The notes: generated from the sequence alone by a model not told the origin. Positions 42,211-51,418 are shown, counted from the first letter of the stretch. The stretch: DNA of 51,781 nucleotides from Actinomycetota bacterium (GCA_040754375.1 JBFMCT010000023.1:1-51781); one strand, 5' to 3'. A program made the numbers and translations.

Positions 42211-43370
42211 CACTGGGGGCTAATCGTCCGCGCTGCGATCTGCGCGATCCGTTCGAGGTCGTCGGTGCTCACCCTTGCGTGGAAGGGGATCGAGAGGATC
42301 CGGCTGCACAGGTCCTCAGTGACGAGGAACCGCTCGCCGCGGTCGAAGATGGGCTGGCGGTGGACTGGTGGGAAGTAGACCTTGCTCTCGATGCCCTCGG
42401 CACCGAGCGCCACCATGAGCCGGTCGCGGTCGTCCTTCCGGTCGAGCAGGAGGGTGTAGAGCATGAAGGTGTGGTCGCGGTCCTCACGGGTCACGGGCGT
42501 GCGCACACCGGCGACCGCGGCGAGCCGACGCTCCATCCATGCCGCGTTCTGGCGCTTCGCAGCCAGAACGTTGTCGAGCTTCCCAAGCTGCGCCCGCCCC
42601 ATCGCTCCGTGGACTTCGGACATCCGCCAGTTGTAGCCGACCCGGTCGTAGACGTACTGCGAGATCTGCCCGTGATTGCGGAGGAGGCGGACGGCTCGGT
42701 CCAGTTCCGGGTCGTCGGTCGTGATCATCCCGCCCTCGCCCATCGTCACGTTCTTGTTGGGCGCGAAGCTGAACATGGCGGCGTGTCCCAGACTCCCCAC
42801 CGAGCGCCCGCGGTAGGTGCCGCCGTGGGCCTGGGCAGCGTCCTCGATCAGTACGGCTCCGGCCCGTTCGGACACAGCCGCGAGCTCGGCCACAGAAGCA
42901 GCCTGGCCCGCGTAGTGAACGGCCAGGATGGCTCTCGTACGGGCCGTGACGGCGGCCTCGGCTGACGCTGGGTCCAGCGTGAAGGTCTCAGGCTCGACTT
43001 CGGCGAACACCGGCGTGGCCCCGGCGTGCACGATCGACGTGGCGGAGGAGACAAAGGTCATGGCGGGGACGATGACCTCGTCGCCCCGGCCGATGCCGAG
43101 GGCCAGGTAGATGGCGGTGAGAGCGTCGGTGCCGTTGGCAAGCGCCACGGCGTGGCGGGTCCCGTGTCGCTCGGCGAACTCACGCTCGAAGGCCTCCACC
43201 TCGGGGCCGTTGTTGAGCACCCCTGACCGCAGGGCCCGGTCGATCGCCTTCAGCTCCTCGTCACCCGCCAGCGGGTAGGTCATGCGGAGCCACGGCTCGG
43301 GCATTGGTTCACCGGGCGGAGGCGGCAGCACGTCGTCCAGCTCCCGATCCCCCGCAGTCGCGGGGGTCAC
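42207..43370 (-). CDS. DegT/DnrJ/EryC1/StrS sugar aminotransferase
   Basis: The 387-residue protein carries ALANGTDALTAIYLALGIGR, DEVIVPAMTFVSSATSIVHA, VLIEDAAQAHGGTYRG, and the PLP lysine in FSFAPNKNVTMGEGGMITT. It would aminate a keto-sugar nucleotide, such as the 4-keto product of the dehydratase at 10497. The GTG start overlaps the carbamoyltransferase stop (GTGA at 43367-43370). The coding sequence right after the start forms a perfect CCCCCGC/GCGGGGG hairpin (43349-43366), which could limit translation. The first 20 residues are Pro-rich and may be disordered. Confidence 0.92.
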   Translation of the reverse strand: MTPATAGDRELDDVLPPPPGEPMPEPWLRMTYPLAGDEELKAIDRALRSGVLNNGPEVEAFEREFAERHGTRHAVALANGTDALTAIYLALGIGRGDEVIVPAMTFVSSATSIVHAGATPVFAEVEPETFTLDPASAEAAVTARTRAILAVHYAGQAASVAELAAVSERAGAVLIEDAAQAHGGTYRGRSVGSLGHAAMFSFAPNKNVTMGEGGMITTDDPELDRAVRLLRNHGQISQYVYDRVGYNWRMSEVHGAMGRAQLGKLDNVLAAKRQNAAWMERRLAAVAGVRTPVTREDRDHTFMLYTLLLDRKDDRDRLMVALGAEGIESKVYFPPVHRQPIFDRGERFLVTEDLCSRILSIPFHARVSTDDLERIAQIAARTISPQW

Positions 43371-45070
43371 TTGGCGACCCGGACGTTACCGAGGTACAGG
43401 ACATCAAGCCCGCATGTGAAGAATGTGCGGATGGCATCCTCGGGCGAGCACACTATGGGCTCGCCGTTGAGGTTGAAGCTTGTGTTGAGGACCAGCGGGA
43501 CGCCGGTCGCCTCAGCGAAACACTCGATCATCCTGTGGTAGCGGGGAGCGGCGCCGGCGTCGACCGTCTGTAAGCGGCCAGTGCCGTCAACGTGGACGAC
43601 GGCAGGGACTTCGGACGCCTTCTCCGGTCGGAACCGCAGGACCTTCTCCATGTAGGGGACCCGGGTGCCGGGCACGCAGTCGAAGTACTCATGGACCCGT
43701 TCGGCCAGGATGGCGGGCGCGAACGGCCGGAACGCCTCCCGGAACTTGATTGCAGAGTTCACGACTTCCTTGCCGTCGCTCCGCCTGGGGTCGAGCAGGA
43801 TGGAGCGCCCGCCGAGCGCCCGCTGACCGAACTCCATCGGCCCCTGGAACCACCCCAGGATCCGGCCGGCCACGAGGTCGTCGGCCGCGGATTGACCTGG
43901 GTCATTCACCACCCGGGTGTTGGGCAGCCCGTAGCGCCGGACGGTCTCTAGGCACTGCTCGTCGGTGTAGGAGACGCCCCAGAAGTTGTGCTGCGGGAGA
44001 TCCGTCACCCGGTCCTTCGTGCGAAGGGCACTGAGGTACAGCGCGGCGCCCAGCGACGTGCCCGAGTCGTCCGGGCAACTCGAGATGAAGACTTCCTCAA
44101 AGGGGGTGACCGCGGTGATCTTGCCGTTGAACACGCTGTTCATGAAGCAGCCGCCGGATACACTCAGCTGTGGTACGCCGGTGCGCGCGTGGAGCCGGGT
44201 CAGGATGCGGGTGAGGATCTCCTCGAAGACCGCCTGGGTCGCCGCCGCGATCTGCTCGTGGTGCGCGACGAGGTCCTCACCTCGGAGCCGGGGCGGGCCA
44301 AATCTCCGTACGAACTTGTCGGAGAACATCCGGGCGTCGTGAAAGTTGTAGAACTCGAAGTACTCGAGGTCGAGCTCGAATGTGCCGTCGTCGGCGACGC
44401 GAACCAGATCGGCGAACGCCTCGCGGTAGGGGTTCTCGCCCTCGGCGAAGGCAGCTAGCGCCATCACCTTCCACTCGTCGGAATCGGGCCGAAAGCCCAG
44501 GTACTGCGTGACGGCACCGTAGAGAAGCCCGAGCGAGTGTGGGAAGAGCACCTCCTCGAGGCGTTCCACCTCGACCCCGTTAGCCATGGCCAGCAGGCAC
44601 GTCTGCTTCTCCCCCCGCCCGTCCATTACGAGGACCGCACTCCGATCGAACGGACTTAGGTGAAAGCCCGCTCCGATGTGGGCGTCGTAGTGGTCGATGA
44701 AGGTGATGGGTGGACAGTCGACGAACGTGTTCGACAGCGTCATCGGACCGTCGGCGCGTGTCCCCAGGAACTGGAACAGCTGGCTTGGTACTTGGAACAG
44801 GTGCTCGACCCTTGCTCGGCGCGTGGTGAGGTACCCAGGGGGCGGTGTCTCCATCTCGATGGCTGGGTTCCACCCGATGGCGATCTCGTCGAAGTCGCTT
44901 AGCTCCAACCCGGCTTCCTGTAGGCAGCGGCGGATGGCGAGCACGGGGAACCCCCGGCTCTGTTTGCTGCGATCGAGCCGCTCCTCGGGGATGGCGACTT
45001 GGACGACACCGTCCACCACGATCGCGGCCGAGCAGATGAAGACATCGTGGCAGATCCCGAGGATCCTCAC
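43367..45070 (-). CDS. Carbamoyltransferase, NodU/TobZ/CmcH family (second copy)
   Basis: The 567-residue protein has the same plan as the gene at 37831: FIDHYDAHIGAGFHLSPFDR, LVMDGRGEKQTCLLAM, SVSGGCFMNSVFNGKI, ILGWFQGPMEFGQRALGGRS, and VPLVLNTSFNLNGEPIVCSP. It would O-carbamoylate a sugar residue with carbamoyl phosphate. Sequence outside the motifs differs strongly from the first copy, so the two are old paralogues likely to have different substrates. The GTG start lies 46 bases after the sugar transferase stop. Confidence 0.92.
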   Translation of the reverse strand: MRILGICHDVFICSAAIVVDGVVQVAIPEERLDRSKQSRGFPVLAIRRCLQEAGLELSDFDEIAIGWNPAIEMETPPPGYLTTRRARVEHLFQVPSQLFQFLGTRADGPMTLSNTFVDCPPITFIDHYDAHIGAGFHLSPFDRSAVLVMDGRGEKQTCLLAMANGVEVERLEEVLFPHSLGLLYGAVTQYLGFRPDSDEWKVMALAAFAEGENPYREAFADLVRVADDGTFELDLEYFEFYNFHDARMFSDKFVRRFGPPRLRGEDLVAHHEQIAAATQAVFEEILTRILTRLHARTGVPQLSVSGGCFMNSVFNGKITAVTPFEEVFISSCPDDSGTSLGAALYLSALRTKDRVTDLPQHNFWGVSYTDEQCLETVRRYGLPNTRVVNDPGQSAADDLVAGRILGWFQGPMEFGQRALGGRSILLDPRRSDGKEVVNSAIKFREAFRPFAPAILAERVHEYFDCVPGTRVPYMEKVLRFRPEKASEVPAVVHVDGTGRLQTVDAGAAPRYHRMIECFAEATGVPLVLNTSFNLNGEPIVCSPEDAIRTFFTCGLDVLYLGNVRVAK

Positions 45071-45116
45071 GAGTGCACCTCCGCTCCCTGCCGCACCGCC
45101 GGTAAAAGCCGATGGA

Positions 45117-45743
45117 TCACTGGCTCACCTCGTTCCCCTGGAAGTCGGGCATGGTCGCATGCCCGGGAGCCGTGACGCCGACCCGCTGCAGCACGCACTG
45201 CGGCGTGCGACACAGGATGCGAAGGTCGAGCCACAAGCTCCAGTTGTCTACGTACCACACATCGAGGCTGAACTTCTCGTCCCAGCTGACTGCATTGCGC
45301 CCGTTGATCTGCGCCCAGCCGGTGATACCCGGGAGGACGTCGTGGCGGCGGGCTTGCTCCGGCGAGTATCGCTCCAGGTACTCGCGCCGGAGGGGCCGGG
45401 GCCCGACCAGGCTCATCTCGCCGCAGAGCACGTTCCAGAACTGTGGCAACTCGTCGATTGCCAGCGACCTCATCATCCGGCCCAGGCCGGTTATCCGGTC
45501 ACTGTCCGGGAGGAGGTGCCCGGAGGCATCGGTGACGTTCTCCATGGTCCGGAACTTCACCATTGTGAACAGCGTGCCGTGTTGGCCGGGGCGGGTTTGG
45601 CGGAACAGGACGGGGCTTCCCATTGACAGCCGGATGGCCAGAGCGGCCATGGCCAGAAGGGGGCTGGCCAAGGCGAGAACGGCGGCGCTGACCGAAACGT
45701 CCACGGCCCTCTTCACCACTCGCCGCCACCCCACCTGCCTCAC
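45117..45743 (-). CDS. Initiating phosphoglycosyl transferase (PglC-like bacterial sugar transferase)
   Basis: The 208-residue protein is a monotopic phosphoglycosyl transferase: a hydrophobic re-entrant helix KRAVDVSVSAAVLALASPLL, then FRQTRPGQHG, VKFRTM, and the catalytic DE in LAIDELPQFWNVLCGEMS-LVGPRP, plus PGITGWAQINGR. It transfers a sugar-1-phosphate (commonly a HexNAc or bacillosamine-type sugar) from UDP-sugar onto undecaprenyl phosphate and so starts the repeat unit. The start GTG overlaps the methyltransferase stop. It lacks the four-helix N-terminal domain of WbaP/WcaJ. Confidence 0.93.
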   Translation of the reverse strand: MRQVGWRRVVKRAVDVSVSAAVLALASPLLAMAALAIRLSMGSPVLFRQTRPGQHGTLFTMVKFRTMENVTDASGHLLPDSDRITGLGRMMRSLAIDELPQFWNVLCGEMSLVGPRPLRREYLERYSPEQARRHDVLPGITGWAQINGRNAVSWDEKFSLDVWYVDNWSLWLDLRILCRTPQCVLQRVGVTAPGHATMPDFQGNEVSQ

Positions 45744-46537
45744 CCCGCCGTGCTCCCCGACCCGACCGGTCTGGCGATGGTCGCGTTGAGCAACGCACCA
45801 GCGTGGCTCGTCGAGAGTTGCTCCACCACCACGCCGGCAGTCTCGGCCCAGCCCCGCACGTCGGCCTCGGTGTGGAACGTGACCACGGGGTTCAGCAGTT
45901 GGTCGGCGAAGTAGTTGCGGGCTTCACCGTAGGAGGGCGGCCGGACGCGCCGGTGGGTCACCAGCCGCCCCACCCAGAAGTAGAGCCAGAAGGCAGGCAT
46001 GAGCAGGCCGCGGTTGACCACCCGGTCGAAGCCCGGGCGACCGTCGGCCCAGCGGGGCAGGCGGGCGGCAGTGCGGTAGAGGGCGTGGTAGTACGAGCTC
46101 CGGCGGTAGACGGTGACGATCCCGCGACCGCCGGGACGTAGGAGGCGCGTAACCTCGCGGAACGCTGCCCAGGCGTCCCCGGTGTGGTGGAGGCACCCGG
46201 TGGCGACCACGATGTCGGCGCAGGCGGACCGGAATGGGAGGCCGAGGGCGTTGCCCTGGACGACCCGGACCCGGTCGGCGCTGGCCTCTGCTACAGACCG
46301 GGCCAGGCGTACGGACACGTCGCTGATGTCGACGCCGACGCTGATGCGGGCACGCTGGGCGAGAGCCGCGAGAAGGTTGCCGGGTCCGCACCCGACATCG
46401 ATGGCGATCTGCCCCGATGCGGAGCGGAGGAACGATCCCGTTGGTCCCGGGGCGTTGGCGTACGTATGCGCCTGCGCCAACCCCACCTCGTAAGGGTGAC
46501 GGTTGTAGTGATCCCGCGCGGTGGGGGTGGCTCGCAC
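45740..46537 (-). CDS. SAM-dependent methyltransferase
   Basis: The 265-residue protein has class I motif I AIDVGCGPGNLLAALA, then GVDISDVSVRLA, and post-motif DIVVATGCLHHTGDAWAAF with LLRPGGRG, as in type 11 enzymes. The extra C-terminal 90 residues resemble a small lipid- or glycan-linked methyltransferase. GTG 46537 begins just before the sequence ATPTARDHYNRHPYEVGL; longer in-frame starts add non-conserved residues. It is the first gene of the five-gene reverse operon (methyltransferase, sugar transferase, carbamoyltransferase, aminotransferase, glycosyltransferase). Confidence 0.82.
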   Translation of the reverse strand: MRATPTARDHYNRHPYEVGLAQAHTYANAPGPTGSFLRSASGQIAIDVGCGPGNLLAALAQRARISVGVDISDVSVRLARSVAEASADRVRVVQGNALGLPFRSACADIVVATGCLHHTGDAWAAFREVTRLLRPGGRGIVTVYRRSSYYHALYRTAARLPRWADGRPGFDRVVNRGLLMPAFWLYFWVGRLVTHRRVRPPSYGEARNYFADQLLNPVVTFHTEADVRGWAETAGVVVEQLSTSHAGALLNATIARPVGSGSTAG

Positions 46538-47221
46538 TAGCAGCGCTACGCTCTGGCCATCTGCTGGGCGACGGTCTCTCGCAAGGGCGCGGGTCGGACT
46601 GTTGCCGCGTGGGGGGCCTTCACATTCCCGAACGTATCCGGCCGAGCAAGGACAGCTTGACGATGCCGGGGCGCGGCGAGATGGGATATGAGCAGTTGTG
46701 AGAGGCGGCGGTCTGTCTCGTTCTCCCGAAGCGGGACCGCTTCCAGCTTGTCGCCGTCTCGCAGGGCGTAGTGGGTCGTGACCGCGCTCGGATGTAGAAA
46801 CCAGGAGGCGGGACACTTCGGCGATGTACCCCTGGTCGCCCCTACCCCCGCTGTGGGTCCAGAACAGTCTTCCATCGACGATGTCGGCGAAGCGTAGGGC
46901 GCCGACGCTCGCCCCTGAGACCGAGACTGTATCCGCCGCCCCTTGTCCATTTGCCGCGAGGTTAGTTCGAAACGCGTCCCGCGTCGCGGAGTGGCGGTCA
47001 GTCGGGCTGTTTGCTCTCCCAGAACACGGCGACTGAAGGCCAGGCAGCCTGCCTACATCTGACGTTCATCGGTGATGGGTCGTGGCGTTGTGGGCGCTTC
47101 GTCCTCGGCTACACGGGGTTTCGCTGTTGCCAAGAAGTTCGACGTGGCGCCGCGAACTTGGTCGGAGAGTGTGAGGCGCGTGCGCGGCCCGAAGCTGGCG
47201 GAGGGGCTAAGGTCTGCACCA
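46538..47221. other. Divergent spacer with a possible broken gene
   Basis: No intact gene is evident in these 684 bases. On the reverse strand two overlapping frames (about 46950 to 46544) read DGRLFWTHSGGRGDQGYIAE and, after a shift near 46790, ALRDGDKLEAVPLREN; the pair loosely resembles an RNA-binding OB fold such as the N-terminus of Rho. That resemblance is weak. A -10-like TAAGGT (47208-47213) lies 8 bases before the GTG of the next gene. Confidence 0.35.
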
Positions 47222-48802
47222 GTGGAAGCGGACGGCAGCGGCTCTGACATTGAGCTGCGCGAGTACTTGCGTGTGCTTCGGCACCGGGCGTGGATACTCG
47301 TTCTCCTAGCGGTAATCGCCGTGGCGAGTTCGGTGGCTCTGTCCAGATCACAGACCCCGATGTACGCGGCCACCGCTGAACTGCGATTGCAGCCGCGTGG
47401 ATCCGAGCAACTGTTCGACTCGCAGGTCGGGCCGCGCTTCGACGCGACCCGGGCCATTCAGACCGAGATCCGCGTGATTGAGAGCCGGCCCGTAAGGGAA
47501 CGCGTCCGGCGGGATCTACCTGATGCTCCCGCAGTGTCGGCCTCGGCAGTGAGCCAGACCGACATTGTGCTGTTGAGGGTCGAGAGCGCCGATCCTGGGT
47601 TGGCGGCGGCGGCCGCCAATGCCTATGCCCAGGGCTACATCGACCATCGGCGGGAGGCCGAGGTTGCGGACCTGGCCTCGGCCATTACGGAGCTCGAGAA
47701 GAGCATTGCCGAACTTGACACCCAGATTGCAGGCGCTCCCGAGTCGAGCCGCCTGGCGCTCGGCAATGCTCGCAACGCCCTCTTGGAGACGCGCCAGGAC
47801 CTCATCCTGAGCTCCCGGGTCAAGACTGGCGGCGCTCAGATCGTGCAGGATGCGGTGGTGCCGTCGGGGCCCTTCAGCCCCCAACCAATCCGCACTGCGG
47901 CAGTCGCGCTTGTGCTCGGGCTGTTGCTGGGCGTCGGTCTGGTCTTCTTGCTCGATTACCTCGACGACACGATCAAGACCAAGGATGACCTTGAGCGAGC
48001 CTCGGGTCTTCCGGTGATCGGCCTCATTCCGGAGGTGGCTGGTACACGGCGGGACCAGCCCACCGTGCAGTCGCTCGATGATCCGTCATCATCGGCGGCG
48101 GAGGCATACCGGACCATGCGGACGTCGGTGCAGTTCATGGGCTTCGACAAGCCCGTGAAGGTGATCCAGGTGACATCTCCTAGCTCAGCCGAGGGCAAGA
48201 CAACCACGATCGCCAATCTGGGGGTGGCGTTGGCCCGGGCCGGCCGGCAGGTGACGGTGATGTGTTGCGACCTTCGTCGGCCCCGGCTTCACAAGTTCTT
48301 CGAGATGGACAACGACGTCGGTTTCACGTCGGTGTTGCTCCGAGAAACCACTCTGGCCAGTGCCTTGCAGCCAGTGGACGAACTTCCGCGCTTGACGGTG
48401 CTGGCATCGGGGCCGGTGCCTCCCAACCCATCGGAGCTGTTGGCCTCCAAGTCGGCGACCGAGATGATCAGTCCCCTCACTGTGGAGGAGCGGCTCGTGC
48501 TGGTCGACTCGCCCCCCGTGTTGCCGGTGACCGATGCCCTGGTGATCTCCCGCTGGGCGGACGTGACGCTCCTGGTGTGTTCAGCCGGCGTAACACGGCG
48601 TGGGGAAGTCCAACGGGCGGTCGAGCTGCTACAGCGGGTGGGTGCTCCGGTGGTGGGAGCTGTGTTGAACGGGGTGAAGAAGAAGGCCGGTTACGGCTAC
48701 GACTACCGCTATCACTACCGGCCACACGAGCTCAGCTCAAATGGTGTGGGCGAGCATCAAACGTCTCGCAGGGAGCGACGGAGGGAGCGCCGAGCGGGCT
48801 GA
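47222..48802 (+). CDS. Wzz-domain/bacterial tyrosine kinase fusion (second copy)
   Basis: The protein (526 residues from GTG 47222) has a Wzz domain (EYLRVLRHRAWILVLLAVIA helix, later RTAAVALVLGLLLGVGLVFL helix) and a BY-kinase domain with Walker A TSPSSAEGKTT (318-328) and CCDLRRPRLHKFF as Walker A'. The C-terminus has YGYDYRYHY, the tyrosine cluster for autophosphorylation. It should regulate chain length and export of a surface polymer, like the copy at 7306. The frame is open to 47072, but those 50 residues look non-coding, and GTG 47222 follows a -10-like box. It is convergent with the small gene at 49004. Confidence 0.92.
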   Translation: MEADGSGSDIELREYLRVLRHRAWILVLLAVIAVASSVALSRSQTPMYAATAELRLQPRGSEQLFDSQVGPRFDATRAIQTEIRVIESRPVRERVRRDLPDAPAVSASAVSQTDIVLLRVESADPGLAAAAANAYAQGYIDHRREAEVADLASAITELEKSIAELDTQIAGAPESSRLALGNARNALLETRQDLILSSRVKTGGAQIVQDAVVPSGPFSPQPIRTAAVALVLGLLLGVGLVFLLDYLDDTIKTKDDLERASGLPVIGLIPEVAGTRRDQPTVQSLDDPSSSAAEAYRTMRTSVQFMGFDKPVKVIQVTSPSSAEGKTTTIANLGVALARAGRQVTVMCCDLRRPRLHKFFEMDNDVGFTSVLLRETTLASALQPVDELPRLTVLASGPVPPNPSELLASKSATEMISPLTVEERLVLVDSPPVLPVTDALVISRWADVTLLVCSAGVTRRGEVQRAVELLQRVGAPVVGAVLNGVKKKAGYGYDYRYHYRPHELSSNGVGEHQTSRRERRRERRAG

Positions 48803-48955
48803 GCTGGTCCCGGCCCCCAAGCGAGCCCAGGGGCGACGGAAGTGAACGGAGGCGAGTACAGCCCGATTCAGATTCCCCGGGCGTGTCAGCCAGAGCGTCG
48901 CCAGCAGGGAGCTCCGCCAGTTCGATAAGTAAAGAGCCGTCCTCTGGTAACGCGT

Positions 48956-48981
48956 AGCGGCCCCGCCGGGGCGGGGCCGCT
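48956..48981. terminator. Hairpin between convergent genes
   Basis: A perfect 12-bp stem (48956-48967 with 48970-48981) of almost pure G and C closes on a 2-base centre. It lies between the forward BY-kinase gene and the reverse small gene ending at 49004, so it can end both transcripts. No T-run follows. Confidence 0.75.
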
Positions 48982-49003
48982 GGAAACCGGGATGTTTGCT
49001 CAG

Positions 49004-49366
49004 CTAGCCGGATATGCAGCCGAAGGCGATGCGTAGGGCGTTGATCACTGGGCCGATGAAGGCGGCGAAGGGGCCGCTGGCCAGGGCGGCCAGGATCGGG
49101 CAGACGATGGCCTGGATGTTGATCTGGGGGGCCAGGGCGGCGCCGAAGCCGAGGGTCTCACCCAGCGTGGAACCCAGGCTGTCGAGAGGCACGGTGGCGT
49201 CGTGGGCGATGGCCGGGTGGTCGGCCGTGACGCCCGAGTCGGCACTGCGGGCCAGAGTGATGCCGCCCATGACCAGCGCGACGGCCGCCAGCACGGTCAC
49301 CAGCCGCCACTGACGGCGAGGCTTGGTGGCCTCTAAGGGTCGTGTGGCCTGGATAAGGTCTTCCAT
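49004..49366 (-). CDS. Small membrane/exported protein of unknown function
   Basis: The 120-residue product has one clear membrane segment (RLVTVLAAVALVMGGITLA, about 21-39) and two hydrophobic stretches near the C-terminus (IQAIVCPILAALASGPFAAF, about 83-102), with two cysteines (PIL-adjacent and GCISG). The middle part is Ala/Asp/Thr-rich. I recognise no family. The ATG is a good start by position. It is divergent from the DUF4012 gene, so it has its own promoter in 49367-49511. It may be a small envelope protein of the polymer system. Confidence 0.6.
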   Translation of the reverse strand: MEDLIQATRPLEATKPRRQWRLVTVLAAVALVMGGITLARSADSGVTADHPAIAHDATVPLDSLGSTLGETLGFGAALAPQINIQAIVCPILAALASGPFAAFIGPVINALRIAFGCISG

Positions 49367-49511
49367 GATGGTCTCCGATCGCCGACCGCCTGCCGGGCAC
49401 TGTAATTCGCTGCGGGCCGGAGAGCCAGCATTCCCTCCCCGCCTGCCTTTGGCTGCACTCTACCCTGATCGGGCCTGCCTGGGAACCCCCCAAAGACGGC
49501 CGGCACGCTGA

Positions 49512-51353
49512 GTGGCGCGACGGTCACGGAGCCGGCGGGGGGCCCGCCGGGCGGTGTTGCTCCTGGCCTTGGTGGCGGTCGTGGGGATCGGGGCCTTCGC
49601 GGCGGTTACGACGGCGGCCGCCGCCCGGGAGGCCCAGCACGCCAAGGCCTCTTTGCTGCGGGCCGAGGCCCGGCTGTCGGCCCGTGACCTGGGGCCGGCG
49701 CGCGACGAGCTGACGGCAGCCGACGGCCGCTTGCGGGAGATGAAGGCCCACCTCGACCGGCTGGGTCCCCTGACACCGCTGGCCAAGCTGGTGCCGGTCG
49801 TGCGCTCCCAGGTGATCGCGGTGGAGACGATTCAGTCGTCGGGGGTCGTCCTGACCTCGGCCGGCCTCGACCTGGCCGACGCGGCCGAGGGGCTGCTGGA
49901 GACCCGGGCCGGGGAAAGCCCCATCTCGGGGGCACTGGTGCGGCTGCGGGAGGTCAACGCCTCGCTGGCCCGGGGGGCGGCCAGCGTGCGCACCGCGGCC
50001 GCCCAATTGGAGGACCTGGAGGGGCGCTGGCTGATCGGCCCGGTGGCCGACGCCCGCGACGTGCTGGCCGGGCGAATGCCGGACCTTGAGCGCCAGGTCA
50101 CGTCGGCCGCTGAGGGCCTCGACGCCCTCATCTGGTTCGCAGGCGGGGAGGGCGACCGCCGCTACCTGTTCCTCAGCCAGAACCCCGACGAGATCCGTCC
50201 CACGGGCGGGTTCATCGGCACCTACGGCCTCATCTCCATGGGCCCGGGGGCGTTCGCCCTCGACCGGTTCGAGCCCATCCACGTCTTCCTCCAGCGCCAC
50301 CCCACGGCCGTGGTGCCCGCCGCCGAGGCGGGGTCGCCCTTCCGTTTCGTCAACCCGCCCCGGGCCATGAGCCTGGCCAACGTCAACAGCACCCCCGACT
50401 TCGCGGCCGCCGGGCGGCGGGCCGTCGATCTGTGGAACGGCGCCGGCGAGCCGGCCGTCGACGGCGCCTTCTCGGTCACGCCCGCCTTCATGGCCCGCAT
50501 CCTCGAGGTGCTGGGGCCCGTCGACGTGCCCGACTACGGCGAGCGGGTGACGGCCGCCAACATCATCGAGCGCTTCGACTTCTACACCGACGAGCTCGAA
50601 GACCTGGCCATCACCAACGTCGAGCGCAAAGGCTTCGTGGCTTCGCTGGCCGAGGTCGTGATGGACCGGCTGCTGGCCGCCCCGGCCAACCGCTGGCAGG
50701 CCCTGGGCGACGCTATGGCCGCCGGCTTCGACGCCCGGGAGGCCATGGCGTGGTCGACCGACGAGGTGGTGGCCCAGGCCCTGGCCAACCGCAACTGGGA
50801 CGGCACCCTGCCCGAGGTCGAGGGCGACTTCTTCTACAACGGGGAGTGGTCCTACGCGGCCAAGTTCAACCGGGGCATCCGGCGGACGTTCGACCATCAC
50901 GTCCAGCTCCGCGACGACGGTTCGGCCCGGATCACGACGACGATGGTCGTGGCCAACACCCGCGAGCGCTCGCCCTTCAACCCCGGCACCCTGAGCTACG
51001 TCACCTTGTACGGGCCGGCGGGGGCGGTGCTCGACCCGGCCGCCTCCGACCCCCCGGTGTCCGAGGAACCGGCCGTGGCCGGCCACCCGGGGTGGGGCTG
51101 GTTCGTCAACGCCCCCCCGCTGGGCCGCGTCACCCTGCGGGCCACATGGACGGCCGAGGACATCACCCGCCCCGGCCCGGGCGGCACCCGGGACTACTCG
51201 CTCACCTTCCTGGGGGTGCCCGACCACACCGGCGACGTGCTCAACCTGCGGGTCGAGCCCCCCCCGGGGTGGAGGTGGCAAGGCGACCCCCCGCCCGCCC
51301 AGTTCTCCCTCGACGACGACGTCCGGGGCTCGTGGCGCCTGGTCAGGGGCTGA
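49512..51353 (+). CDS. DUF4012 family membrane-anchored protein
   Basis: The 613-residue protein has an N-terminal basic cluster and one membrane helix (ARRAVLLLALVAVVGIGAFA), a coiled-coil-like region (about 40-190), and then the DUF4012 core YLFLSQNPDEIRPTGGFIGT and LANVNSTPDFAAAGRRAVDL. The rest, with VTLYGPAGAVLDPAASDPPV, looks beta-rich. DUF4012 proteins occur beside exopolysaccharide genes in actinobacteria and are thought to act outside the membrane, but the activity is not established. GTG 49512 fits the basic-plus-hydrophobic N-terminus. It is transcribed alone. Confidence 0.85.
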   Translation: MARRSRSRRGARRAVLLLALVAVVGIGAFAAVTTAAAAREAQHAKASLLRAEARLSARDLGPARDELTAADGRLREMKAHLDRLGPLTPLAKLVPVVRSQVIAVETIQSSGVVLTSAGLDLADAAEGLLETRAGESPISGALVRLREVNASLARGAASVRTAAAQLEDLEGRWLIGPVADARDVLAGRMPDLERQVTSAAEGLDALIWFAGGEGDRRYLFLSQNPDEIRPTGGFIGTYGLISMGPGAFALDRFEPIHVFLQRHPTAVVPAAEAGSPFRFVNPPRAMSLANVNSTPDFAAAGRRAVDLWNGAGEPAVDGAFSVTPAFMARILEVLGPVDVPDYGERVTAANIIERFDFYTDELEDLAITNVERKGFVASLAEVVMDRLLAAPANRWQALGDAMAAGFDAREAMAWSTDEVVAQALANRNWDGTLPEVEGDFFYNGEWSYAAKFNRGIRRTFDHHVQLRDDGSARITTTMVVANTRERSPFNPGTLSYVTLYGPAGAVLDPAASDPPVSEEPAVAGHPGWGWFVNAPPLGRVTLRATWTAEDITRPGPGGTRDYSLTFLGVPDHTGDVLNLRVEPPPGWRWQGDPPPAQFSLDDDVRGSWRLVRG

Positions 51354-51384
51354 CACCGACGGCCCGCGGGCTGGCTCGACGTAG

Positions 51385-51412
51385 TTGTACTGGGGTCACA
51401 CTCCGGTTTGAT
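51385..51412 (+). promoter_or_regulatory. Candidate leaderless promoter
   Basis: TTGTAC (51385-51390) and TTTGAT (51407-51412) are 16 bp apart and resemble a housekeeping -35/-10 pair. The ATG at 51419 follows the -10 box by 6 bases, so the transcript would start at or near the start codon. Confidence 0.5.
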
Positions 51413-51418
51413 GAACGG

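Noticed and set aside
49524-51356. 610-codon open frame antisense to the DUF4012 gene
   Set aside because: The forward frame has a membrane helix and a known domain; the antisense product is low-complexity and mirrors GC codon bias.
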